This document shows, one piece after another, positions 31,610-43,700 of a stretch of 64,000 nt of DNA; position 1 is the stretch's first letter, and every line of letters begins with the position of its first letter. Location: assembly GCA_963971285.1 (NCBI GenBank), contig OZ020263.1, forward strand, positions 124,001 to 188,000. The letters run 5' to 3'. A program made the position numbers and the translations under genes. Source of the DNA: Astropecten irregularis (Eukaryota > Echinodermata > Asteroidea > Paxillosida > Astropectinidae). A model generated the notes under the pieces. It saw only the letters and a list, made by a program, of their open reading frames with translations, ran no database searches and was not told where the DNA came from.

Positions 31610-33589
31610 CACCAAATTTGATGATTTGGAACACTTTGGAAAAAGTCAGTTTTCGGCCAAAATTGACAAAAACGGCAAGGGGTACCCCTTGTCGTTTTTT
31701 CAATTTTTGATGAAAAATCAAATGCTCTGAAATAGATTCAGTTATCCTCGCAGATGAGAAATATACCAGTTTTCGTACGAGAAATGGGTTCCTTGTGATC
31801 TGAGACACCTATTAGGATGATTTTGAACACTTTTGGAAAAAGTCCGATTTCGGGGCAAAAGTGGCAAAAACGACAAGGGGTACCCCTTGCGGTTTTTTCA
31901 ATTTTGGATGAAAAATCAAATGTTCTGAAATAGATTCAGTTATCCTCGCAGATGAGAAATATACCAGTTTTCCTACTAGAAATGGGTTCCTTGTGATCTG
32001 AGACACCTATTAGGATGATTTTGAACACTTTTGGAAAAAGTCCGATTTCGGGGCAAAAGTGGCAAAAACGACAAGGGGTACCCCTTGCCGTTTTTTCAAT
32101 TTTGGATGAAAAATCAAATGTTCTGAAATAGATTCAGTTATCCTCGCAGATGAGAAATATACCAGTTTTCCTACTAGAAATGGGTTCCTTGTGATCTGAG
32201 ACACCTATTAGGATGATTTTGAACACTTTTGGAAAAAGTCCGATTTCGGGGCAAAAGTGGCAAAAACGACAAGGGGTACCCCTTGCCGTTTTTTCAATTT
32301 TGGATGAAAAATCAAATGTTCTGAAATAGATTCAGTTATCCTCGCAGATGAGAAATATACCAGTTTTCCTACTAGAAATGGGTTCCTTGTGATCTGAGAC
32401 ACCTATTAGGATGATTTTGAACACTTTTGGAAAAAGTCAGATTTCGAGGCAAAAATGGCAAAAACGACAAGGGGTACCCCTTGCCGTTTTTTCAATTTTT
32501 GATGAAAAATCAAATGTTCTGAAATAGATTCAGTTATCCTCGCAGATGAGAAATATACCAGTTTTCGTACGAGAAATGGGTTCCTTGTGATCTGAGACAC
32601 CTATAAGAATGATTTTGAACACTTTTGGAAAAAGTCCGATTTCGGGGCAAAAGTGGCAAAAACGACAAGGGGTACCCCTTGCGGTTTTTTCAATTTTGGA
32701 TGAAAAATCAAATGTTCTGAAATAGATTCAGTTATCCTCGCAGATGAGAAATATACCAGTTTTCCTACTAGAAATGGGTTCCTTGTGATCTGAGACACCT
32801 ATTAGGATGATTTTGAACACTTTTGGAAAAAGTCTGATTTCGGGGCAAAAGTGGCAAAAACGACAAGGGGTACCCCTTGCCGTTTTTTCAATTTTGGATG
32901 AAAAATCAAATGTTCTGAAATAGATTCAGTTATCCTCGCAGATGAGAAATATACCAGTTTTCCTACTAGAAATGGGTTCCTTGTGATCTGAGACACCTAT
33001 TAGGATGATTTTGAACACTTTTGGAAAAAGTCCGATTTCGGGGCAAAAGTGGCAAAAACGACAAGGGGTACCCCTTGCCGTTTTTTCAATTTTGGATGAA
33101 AAATCAAATGTTCTGAAAAAGATTCAGTTATCCTCGCAGATGAGAAATATACCAGTTTTCCTACTAGAAATGGGTTCCTTGTGATCTGAGACACCTATTA
33201 GGATGATTTTGAACACTTTTGGAAAAAGTCCGATTTCGGGGCAAAAATGGCAAAAACGACAAGGGGTACCCCTTGCCGTTTTTTCAATTTTTGATGAAAA
33301 ATCAAATGTTCTGAAATAGATTCAGTTATCCTCGCAGATGAAAAATATACCAGTTTTCCTACTAGAAATGGGTTCCTTGTGATCTGAGACACCTATTAGG
33401 ATGATTTTGAACACTTTTGGAAAAAGTCCGATTTTGAGGCAAAAATGGCAAAAACGACAAGGGGTACCCCTTGCCGTTTTTTCAATTTTTGATGAAAAAT
33501 CAAACGTCCTGAAATTGATTTTATTCTCCTCACAGATGTGAAATACACCTGTTTTCGTACTAGAAGTGGGTTTTTTGTGCTATTCTAAG
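31610..33589. repeat. 198-bp satellite array, 10 units
   Basis: Units start at 31610, 31808, 32006, 32204, 32402, 32600, 32798, 32996, 33194 and 33392. The inner eight are nearly identical and the two edge units diverge. Each holds AAGGGGTACCCCTT within a 32-base near-palindrome (one mismatch). Because 198 is a multiple of 3, one minus-strand frame is open for 64 codons in each unit, but it begins with GTG and ends at tandem TAA TAG. I read it as non-coding satellite. Confidence 0.95.
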
Positions 33590-33829
33590 AAACTACCACA
33601 CATTGTATGGTTATTATTATATTATCAATAACGATGGTTTCATAAAGAATATTTTCAGTCAGAACAACTTGAATTATATGCTTACCTTATATTGTATTGT
33701 TATTATTAATAAAGATGGTAATTTTTTAATAAAGAAAGAAAGAAATGATTCTCTTTGCGTGTATCTCTTAAAAACAGTCATACTTTTATTGAGAAATATG
33801 AACATCAAATAACCACAAGGGAAACTCTG

Positions 33830-33990
33830 ACAGGAAAATTGATTTAAGTCATTGAAAAGTGAACATTTGACAGTGAAATTGGGATTCGAACCCAGGACCC
33901 TGGAATGCAATACCGGTGTTCAACCAGCTTAGTAGTAGGTTGAAACCTTGTATTTCATTCCAGGGTCCCGGGTTCGAACCTTTAAATTAA
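33830..33990. repeat. tRNA-like inverted repeat with B-box-type ends
   Basis: GATTCGAACCCAGGACCCTG and CAGGGTCCCGGGTTCGAACC are inverted around a short centre with CAATACCGG. The GGTTCGAACC part is a perfect Pol III B-box-like sequence. No complete tRNA can be folded. Confidence 0.6.
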
Positions 33991-33999
33991 GATCCTGGG

Positions 34000-34044
34000 T
34001 TGGGGTTAGGGTTAGGGTTGGGATTTGGGTTAGGGTTAGGGTTA
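34000..34044 (+). repeat. interstitial telomere-like (GGTTAG)n tract
   Basis: About 45 bases of GGTTAGGGTTAGGGTTGGGA type repeats with two imperfect units, matching the TTAGGG telomere repeat used by most animals. It is embedded between the two satellite blocks. Confidence 0.85.
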
Positions 34045-34377
34045 TCATAATTATGATAAGGCACAGACAGTTAATAAAAACCATTAACGAAGTACTGATC
34101 ACTTTTCTATATTGCCCAAGATTGGGCTGCTTTATTATTGTCAATAGTCAAGAAAATAGTCATTAAACTGATATTTCAGAATTCTAAAACAGCATATTCA
34201 AAATCTTGTCAGCTTTCAAAGATTTAGATGTATAAGCATAAGGTTTTTATACAATAATAAATACAATTTGTACAATAATTGCCATTCAAAGCTAATTTAT
34301 ACCAAAATACAGAAGATCTCATTGGTACAGCTACAAACACATCGGAAACGACAAATTATTGTACAATATCAGTCAAA

Positions 34378-34557
34378 AAGCCTGTGTGTATGAAGCTTGT
34401 GTGTGATTGATGGTAGCTATACGTATGAAGCTTGCAGTGTGTGATTGATGATAGATATACGTATGAAGCCTGTTTGTGATTGATGATAGATATACGTATG
34501 AAGCTTGTACGTGATTGATGGTAGATATACGTATGAAGCTTGTGTGTGATTGATGTA
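34378..34557. repeat. minisatellite, ~36-bp units, about 5 copies
   Basis: The unit contains ATATACGTATGAAGCTTG followed by TGTGATTGATGGTAG. The copies vary by short indels. The array ends exactly where the diverged satellite resumes (CCCTTGCCGTTTTTTC). Confidence 0.85.
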
Positions 34558-35400
34558 GCCCTTGCCGTTTTTTCAATTTTGGATGAAAATTCAAATGTTC
34601 TGAAATGGATTCAATTCAGCTCGCTGATGAGAAATAGACCTGTTTTTAAACTAAGAATGCTCCAAGACACCTATTAGGATGATTCAGATCACATTGGGAA
34701 AAAGTCAATTTGGGGGCAAAATTGGCAAAAACGACAAGGGGTACCCCTTGCCGTTTTTTCAATTTTGGATGTAAAATCAAATGTTCTGAAATGCATTCAA
34801 TCCTGCTCGCTGATGAGAAATTGACCTGTTTTTAAACTAACAATGCTCCAAAAGCCCTATTAGGATGATTCCGATCACTTTAGGAAAAAGTCAATTTTGG
34901 GGCAAAAATTGCAAAAACGACAAGGGGTACCCCTTGCCATTTTTTCAATTTTGGACGAAAAATCAAATGTTCTGAAATGGATTCAATTCTCCCCGCAGAT
35001 GAGAAATAGACCTGTTTTTAAACTAAGAATGCTCCAAGACCGCTATTAGGATGATTCAGGCCACTTTAGGAAAAAGTCAATAAATTTTCCGGGCAAAAAT
35101 TGCAAAAACGACAAGGGGTACCCCTTGCCATTTTTTCAACTGAATTTTGGCCAAAAATCAAATGTTCCCAAATAGATCCAATTACCCTCTCTGATAAGAA
35201 ATAGTCCCATTTTATGCTGGAAATGGCCTCTTTGTACTGCTAGCCACCAAATTTGATGATTTGGAACACTTTGGAAAAAAAAAGTCAATTTTGGCCCAAA
35301 AATGACGAAATCGACAAGGGTCCCTTGCCATTTTTTCAATGTTGGACTAAAAATCAAATATTCTGAAATGAATTCAATTACCTTCTCTGGTGAATCCGTT
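34557..35400. repeat. diverged relative of the 198-bp satellite
   Basis: Four or five units about 186-199 bp long, marked by CTATTAGGATGATTC at about 34671, 34857 and 35043. Most keep the GGGGTACCCCTTGCC core. They are visibly more divergent than the 31610 array and look like an older block. Confidence 0.85.
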
Positions 35401-37632
35401 CTTGCCCTTGTATGGTACACTAAGGAGGAATCAGAATCAGAGATTTCATTTATAAATCATCGTGAGTTGCACAATGATTAATTAATCACTTTACATTTTT
35501 AAAAACGTCATTTATTCCTATTGTTCTATATGGTGATATATTCATAGCTACACCAATGTGAAGTATATTCTGTGTATTATAAATTATATATTAATCTATA
35601 TATTAAAATAATATATCATTTTATTATAATATGGCAATAATTGTGTTGTGTGCTTGTGTGATTTTAAGTTGTGATTTACATAATATCATAATCATTATAA
35701 GTTCAACAAGCCTGTTATTCTATTCTTTGTGCGATATTGCTAAAATGAGCGTGAATATCAGACGATAGTATTTTAATGTATAGCAGTGATTATCGATTCG
35801 CGTTTTCGTTTGCTCATTTCCGAAAAGCCTGAAATTTGCCTCGAAAATGTTCTGCTTTAATTATCATTGTATACGTGTCAATACGTCGAGACAAAATGTT
35901 ACAAATAATTATAAACCCTAACATGAAACTAAAACAACCCTTTAGAGACCGTTCATTCATTCATTTATGCAGCCCTAGATTGTGGAACAAATTGTCAATT
36001 TAAATAAGAAAAAGCCCAAACAAAGAAAACTTTAAATTAAAATTAAAAACACATTTGTTCATTTAGCATGTAACATAGAAGGTTGCCACGTAATGTGTTT
36101 ATAATTATTGCGTTTTATAATAATCGTCATTATTAAAGTAGTCTAAAACCTTTGTCTATATATAAACTTTGATTCAGCTGGGTTTGCTAACAAGTTAGTG
36201 TACAAAAGAAGGGTTTATTTCAATGCACAATTCTATATGAATACCTCGCTATTACCCATTTCGGCAATGATTATTATTTGTATTTTCTATTTTTATCAAA
36301 ATCAAAATGCAAAGAATCCTCTCTGAAGACTTGGACTTTCATATCACATTAAAGTTGTTCGATTGTACAGCACCCAATATAGTAATATTACTCATAAGAT
36401 TTACAGACTCAGACAAAGTTACATATCTAATGTATTAAAAACTGCTTAAAGTTAGGAGGGCCTGACTCGTTTCGATCCTAACATGATCTTTGTTAGATCC
36501 TGTTAGGATCGAAACGCGTCAGGTCCTCCTAACTTTAAGCATTTGATATATTTCAGGTCATTTTGGCTGATGAGCAGTTTGCAGCAGTTCATTACTTGTA
36601 TTAAAAACTGTTATGTGATAATGTAAAATAAAGTTTAGTGTACAATATCCACGTTTCAAACTGGGTAGCTCATGTGTACGTCTCATGTCTGAAAATATCC
36701 CCAAAGTTAACAAGCAAATTTGACCATAATTTGATACTTAAAGAGACACTTTGTAAAAACTTCTGTTTTGTGCAAATGATACCCATACGGTAGGACTTAA
36801 TGTTTCAGAAAAAGAATCCGCATGGAGATGTATACATTTATCAAAATAAAACATTTAGAGGCCTAAGTACAGGCCTGCATACATGCCTTAGGAACATTGT
36901 ATTTCACTCTAAGCTGTCACTAATAAACATATCATTTCGTCTGTTTGTTCACCGAGCTGTCTAGCTGTCTGTTTAAAGGAGTCTCAGGATAAAAGGGCCA
37001 TCAATACCAGGATGCATCAAATCTCTCTAGATCAATTCGTAATCCTGACTAATCCAGTAATCCCAAGATAATTCCAGTATCCTACTACGTAACAGGATCC
37101 CATCTCCCTCCTTCAATGAAACTAATGAAAGGCGACTCAATTCCTTCCAGGGATCAGAAAACAGCTTGCATCCAAGACGTCTATCTATCCGGACATAAAG
37201 ACTAAAGCAAGGAACTTGCTCCAAGATCGAGGAAACTAAGGACTTAGAACTCAATGAAAGTTTTAGGCTAACAACGTCACACTTCGTTTCCTAGTGAAGA
37301 ATGATGACCAGCCTTCACCTTTTAATAGGCAGTTTTCTGCTGTACAGTACTGTTTATTCCTTAACGCATAAATCAACCATCTGATTGGATCAATTTGTCA
37401 GCTTGTAACACCGTATACCACTGATACTCCCTCCCCCCGATCAACCTCAAGTCATGTACGGTTACCACAGTCTGTTCCACCCCCTCGGTGATATAGAAAG
37501 TTCATCAAGGACCACGTTACGTGTGCAGGACGTCAGCCAACGTTATTTAGTCATGACACTAGTAGAACTGGTATAGTTGGATTGTGAACATCGTTCAGTA
37601 ATATCGCTCTGTGAATTAAGAAACTTTATGCA
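35401..37632. other. intergenic, upstream of the ADAMTS gene
   Basis: AT-rich. It contains the inverted repeat at 36444-36540 and no supported exon. The last 300 bp before the ATG must hold the ADAMTS promoter or 5' UTR, but I see no certain TATA or initiator. Confidence 0.5.
36444..36605. mobile_element. fold-back element with GATGAGCAGTTTGCAGC tail
   Basis: GCTTAAAGTTAGGAGG...TTTCGATCCTAACA is inverted as TGTTAGGATCGAAACG...CCTCCTAACTTTAAGC (36444-36540). GGCTGATGAGCAGTTTGCAG follows, as in the repeat at 21640-21840. Family copies share the cassette around GTCAGGCCCTCCTAA. Confidence 0.7.
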
Positions 37633-37725
37633 ATGGCTACAAGATATGCATCGTCAACATTGACTCATTTGCTGTGTACAACATTATTAGTCGTCAGCTT
37701 AGTACAAACTGGAATTGTTACAAAG
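37633..37725 (+). CDS. ADAMTS2/3/14-like: ADAMTS exon 1: signal peptide
   Basis: GCAATGG start context. The leader has the hydrophobic core [15 protein letters not shown]. Donor CAAAG|GTAGGT, phase 0. Confidence 0.85.
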
Positions 37726-40700
37726 GTAGGTTATGATAATGTATTATGTTCATGTACAGTGAATGGACATCATAAGTTCAATGCGCTGTGTGTGATTGTA
37801 ACTGGTATATTTTCCTGCTGCGGTAGACAATACTTGGAAGCAGAGAGCCTTCCAATGCCTTTACGGTGACGAACCAAGCAACCTAACACTGTGTGACCCG
37901 ATAGGCCCTATACACAGTTCACTCTGAAGGCTGAAACAATACAAGACTTGGCTGTTACTTCTTACTAGGCCTAACTAGTCTTATGTCAAGCAATGTGATT
38001 GATGTGGTTATGCATTTAACTCGAACAAATGTGGCAATTATAAAATTTCGAGTGTAATAACTCAAGTAGGCTTACACTAAAGTTTAGCTCGTAGTTTTGA
38101 TGAGAATGGACTCTTGGATAGAATACTTGGCAACCCTTTTAAGGAAAAACAAGTAATTTGAGGTAGTTCGCTGTTCTGTTTGCAACGCAAGTAATTATAC
38201 TAATTATAATTTATATGGATGGATTTCTATTCTTATTTATACTGGACTGTGCAACCCCAATCGTGAGGGAGAAGTAACATTCTCCGTGACAGTGTCAAGG
38301 AGACTATGATAACTAGCCTACATTACCAATAGTTGTCACTTTGGTTTTAAGGACAATTTATGAAATAAAACACTAATCTCTGTAATTCTTTAAACGATTC
38401 TGTGATGAAAGATAAATTCAATCACCTCATTGCAATTCGAAGATATTTCTTTTATTTTAAAATCAGTAAATCATGTAATGTGGTTTTGAAACTGAAATTT
38501 GTTCTGGTAGCAACTCAAATTATTATGATATTCTTAACGGATGTGTATATGTCATATCAGAGGAAAATGTTTGGTGCATTGTAGTGATGAACATACCACG
38601 GATACAGCCTACACAATAAAGGAAGTGTGTGTGGGGGGCATGGGGGGGTCTTCCATACCAGCAGCCAGTGTTGACATCATAACTACGTCAGCTAGTTACA
38701 AGTAACTACGTCATGACATATTTCAGTCATATGTGAGATTTTCCGTTTTACATTCTGTGAAATCAATGTGAAGGTTGTCTAAGTAATTCGTTTTCAAGTT
38801 TTTGGATTTATTTTCCCTTCAGATTTTAGGAGAAGTGTTAATTAGGAAATAACTACATAAAGGATAAGGTTTTAATAATTTCGTTTATTCCTGCATTGAG
38901 ATTAATGGAAGTATGTAAATTGTAATCAGAACCTCATCTATATTGGTTCCTATCGCATCATTTCCTTGCTTTGGTTTTTCAATTCCGTCACCCTATGTGG
39001 CCATTATACTCCCGGTCATTCACCTTTGCGCCATCTCTTTGTAAGTCACTGCGCAATATTCTTCAACTTTTTCCGAACGTCCGTCCCCAAAAGGCATATA
39101 GTTATTTTAATCGGTTTTGGCCTATAGCTTCATTGCAGAGTGTAAAAGCTATACCGCTATAAATTATTGCGAATGATTCATACTCATATTATTTATGTGG
39201 CTGTTTTCACAGTTCCCACCATGTGATAATCCAAAACTGAAAAACGGAAAAGGATAATATTGACGGAAACAGCTTGGATCCCAGCCCAGGCGGGTTTATG
39301 CCATTAAATGGTTAATAAGAGAAGACATGTTGTTCCGTCTTTGAGATTGACATCATTTTACACAGGTCATATTCCGTACGTGTGCTGTATCCATTTAACT
39401 TATGAAGAAGTTTTACCTCCTACCATTTACTTAGCATGGGTCAAATTAGGGCCAAGTTTGTTCGTAGACTGACCTGACCTCTTGTTGTCATGGTTACTGC
39501 TATTGAAATTAAAGAGGTATCGACCTTGTCTGTTATCATTGGGCAGAAACTCAGTTATAAATATGTTGAATATACTTCAAAAGTTATAAGCCTTACAATC
39601 AGGTCTCACCCATATAACATTGACAGATGGACAACGATTTGAGATGAACTCTCAATATTGACAATAATTTAGAACTGTTAGAAAACGGATGCTATTCCAT
39701 TCCTATTTATTTTCCTCATAGCATTCCGGTACTGCAATTACAAAATCGGTTTCTCATAAATCCTCAAAACCGTTTGGTCCTGAAACCGTTTTAAACAAAT
39801 CTCTCTTCTGTCCGGTAGCACAACTCTAATAGTTGCGGTGAGATTAATCTTAGTTTAAGATAATTATTGTGTAATGTGAAAATAAATGTTTTTTTGCTGT
39901 TTTTCAGGTGTATGCGGCCAGTATTCCCGAAAACGTGCCACTAAGTGAGAAACATCGTGAGTGTATCTCTATATCCAGTTTTGAACCAATTTGACGGTAT
40001 TAATTTGTGAGTACGTATATACTTGAGACATCACAAAGACTCAGAATTTCTAATGAACTTGCATGCCTTTCCTTATCACAGATCACCTGATATCCAAACT
40101 GTCACACTATGAATTAGTGAGACCGTACAGATCAACATCTGATGGCGACTTTTACACACATGACCTCTCCACAATCAAAGAAGAGGAGAGAAATGTGTAT
40201 TTACGAGCCAAAAGAGACACACATCAAAATGGCCGCTCACGACACACCCGTAGCACATCACATCGGATAAGAGGAGGTGATCACCATGACGACCTCCAAT
40301 TAAATCATCACTTCCGGGTTGATGCCTTTGGCACGCATCTGAAGCTCAATGTTACAAGAAATCGATTCTTAGTCAGTCCAAAGATGAGGGTTGAACGATA
40401 TAATGAAGATGGAACCAAAGATATATACAGACCTCAGACCTTGTGTTTCTATACTGGACAAGTCAATGGTGTCAAGAAGTCATCTGTAGCCATAAGCAAC
40501 TGTGATGGATTGGTAAGTCACACACTTTGCCTACTTTCAATTTAAGGGATATCTGTCCCTCATAAGAACACATTCACGTGACGTATCATGATTATTATAA
40601 CCGTTTTCCCTTGTTTTCTGGAAAGGGAAATGTTTTCAATGTTCACAGTTTAGTTTATGATATAATGATGATTAAAATGACTTTTTTCTTTCATCAATGC

Positions 40701-43700
40701 CACGACCAATGATTTGGTGCTAAGTACACCGAAAACCTGTCCTCTCAAAATAAAAACAGGCCCCTCTCATGCCGGGAACAACAAAATTAACAGAACATAA
40801 AGAAAACGGACAATAAAACAATAGTGTAAAATAAATAGTGTAATATGCTATTTTGATTTAGTGATTACACAGACTGTGGTTTGGAATTGTAGAAACGTCC
40901 GGCTCCAAATCCTCCATTATGACAATAATTATGACCGATCGGAAAGGGTTCGGTCAATAACTGTGGGTTCTGGGAATGAACCGATAGCATTATTCACTCC
41001 CATCGCTCTCATCACTCACATCGCGTTTCCATTTTTACTACGTTTACGTCATTTTAAAAGATCTCAAAATTGTTTGTCATGATGTACTCTTTTGACTGGC
41101 ACTATTTACACAAATGGCTTTTTCCAAAGAAATGTCTTAATGAGAAGAGGCTATTGTTTCCATTCCTAATTTTTTCTTTGAAAAGTGTGAACATTCCAAG
41201 ATTCCCAATATTGTTCCAATTTACATCGTCTATTGCACCGAAACCACAGTGAGAAGTGTTCTTAAAATGATACAGTATACCCATAGAGCTTGTTGTACCT
41301 TTATCGAATGACGTGGTACACAAAATGAAGGCCAGACTTGAAATACGTTATTGTCTTGGGAAACTGACGAACACATTCAAAGAATGAAACTATCAATGGG
41401 GATGACTAATTCCTTAGCTTCTATAAGTTATGATAAGATATATCTCCTCCCTTAACAGGAAATACAATGTATCCAGGTCCCGTAACCACTTAGAAATAAT
41501 TGACAGATCAGATTGAGTTAAAGATGAAGGATCGAAACTTGGATATATGTGGGGGTTCGGGATGTGAGTGAAGTTGACCAAATCATAAAATGTTTGTAAA
41601 TAATAACTGTGCTACTCCCAATGTAGTGTTTTAGTTGTCTCCAGTATTAAAGTCTTGTGGTCTACCTCATGGTAGGATGTTTGCAATTTGGACGCCAGTC
41701 AAAAATCTGAGCTACTTGGAATATGAATTTCAGTTCTATGTTTATTCCAGTCTATCTGCCGTGTGAGAAAATGCGTTTGCCCGTGTAAAATCAGTTGTAC
41801 AATGCAAGATGTGTTACGCAAAATAATACTAAGCAATGGAAGGTTAACTGGGTATTGCCTTTAGGCCTATGGAAGTTACTGACGACCTATACTTTTAACT
41901 TGGAAGAATTGTAAAAACTTTGCCTTCGCGCCCTATGGCAACTTGCAGCATGTTGCCAAGGTACGGTAGACAATCGGGGTCACTGATCGAACTACAAAAG
42001 AAACATAATGTTTACTTTACTTTCTTTCGTTTTTATAGTAGCCCCACTCATACAAATTGAGAATGTAGCTCAATACTCTCTCGACAATTGTCAACAATTA
42101 TTGATTAGCTTAGTAACTTCAGAGATTTTACTACTTCCAAGAAATAGTATCTAATTTACCGCGTTGGTATATTTAACGCTTAACCATGTTCAAAAGACGT
42201 CCGCAGTGTTAAGGATCTCACTTTCATTTGCTTGGTGTAGCAGTGCGTTAACAGTAATCAGATTAAAGCGTTGGAATTTAGTTCTGTATAGAAGGCTGTA
42301 CACAAAACATTTCCTCTTGCTTTGAATTTAATTGAAAATCGATGAGGTATAAAACATGTAATAGAGAAGAGGGCAGCGAACTTTGCAGGATCCCAGACCC
42401 CAAGTGACTCTTACGACATCTCTGCATTGGGCGAAAAGTGACACTAATATTCTTATACTCTACCCTAAAACTTTATGGTCGAACCAGCGGCAGCCTTCGT
42501 AATGTTTGTTTGTGCTCAGAGTTGGTTGACTTTCCGATCCTATAACAGGACCTATTCCAAGATATCCCTTATAGTATAGGCTCTTTTTTTTCAACCTTTG
42601 AGGTTAAGGAGATCCTGTAAGAATCAAACGCCAGGTCCCCTAATTCTAAGCATTGTTCTTAGTATAGGTTACAATTTGTATTGATGTGTATGCCTACATG
42701 TAGTTTTCTTGATTTATTTGTCTCCCAGGTTTCCCGATCAATGTGACGTACCTGATTTATGGTGATTTATGATGGTTATTTAAGTTACACTGACGCACAC
42801 TCAGCAATAAAAACCTGTTAAGATTGCACGCGTACTTTTCTCAGAAATATCAAATTATTTAAAAAAAAAAAAGAAGAAAGACCTGAGCTATATAGGTGGG
42901 AAATCCTGTTGACATCAGATATTCTGTGAATTATTGTCTTTGGCAACTTCGAAAAAATAGAAGAAATTAAACAACGAAATTCTACTTGTGCTTTATATTA
43001 TAAGAAAACTTAGTGTTCGGTTTTGAAGATGGTTGAAAAGGCAATCTTGGCAACTTGAAATTATTGAAGACACGTTGCTTGAGTTTATACACTACTTTAA
43101 TTTTAGACAAATTTAATTTGAATTGCATAGAAGGAAAGAATGGATTTCATTCGATAACTTGGCCGAAAGAAAAAAATGTAGAGTTAATGAAAACAGAAAG
43201 ACAACAATTAATCAAATTAATATCCGATCCAGCCTGTCAATCAGCCATGTCCATCATGAAATCCATTATGAACACCTGTTATTCATGTTTACATTATCTT
43301 TCAAATAACCAAAACTGTGTATTTTATTCTCATTCTTCAGAGTGGTTTCATCCAATCAGGTGACGAGGAATATGTTATTGAGCCATTAGAGTCTGTAGTT
43401 GGCAGGTCAAAGGTCAATGTATCCAGAGGACATCTTCACATCATGTATAGACCCAAGGACTTTAAGATGGAAGCTAACGACCTTCAAACTGCTTGTAAGA
43501 CTTTGAATCAACCTCATCATACATAATTTCTTGATGAAATGAAAACACATTATTCCTCAAACACACACCTCAATAACTTAATACATAATTCATTATAGTA
43601 ACTGGATGGCCGTTTGTCATTTCATATAGGTTATATAGTCAGCAATTGCAGATAACAAGTCATTTTGAGCATCAGTTATTAACTCTTCACCGGATTTTTC

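Noticed and set aside
31812-33392. Repeated ~64-codon minus-strand open frames (SQITRNPFLVGKLVYF type) as a tandem gene family
   Set aside because: They arise because the 198-bp satellite period is a multiple of three. Each starts with GTG, ends at tandem stops, has no ATG or splice signals, and contains the palindrome.
31610-33589. CRISPR-like or other repeat-spacer array
   Set aside because: Units are contiguous with no unique spacers, and the DNA is clearly animal nuclear sequence.
34000-34044. True chromosome end
   Set aside because: The TTAGGG-like tract is only about 45 bp and is flanked by ordinary sequence and genes on both sides.
43055-43363. 102-codon frame before ADAMTS exon 4
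   Set aside because: It overlaps exon 4 in the wrong frame, with no family similarity and no splice support.
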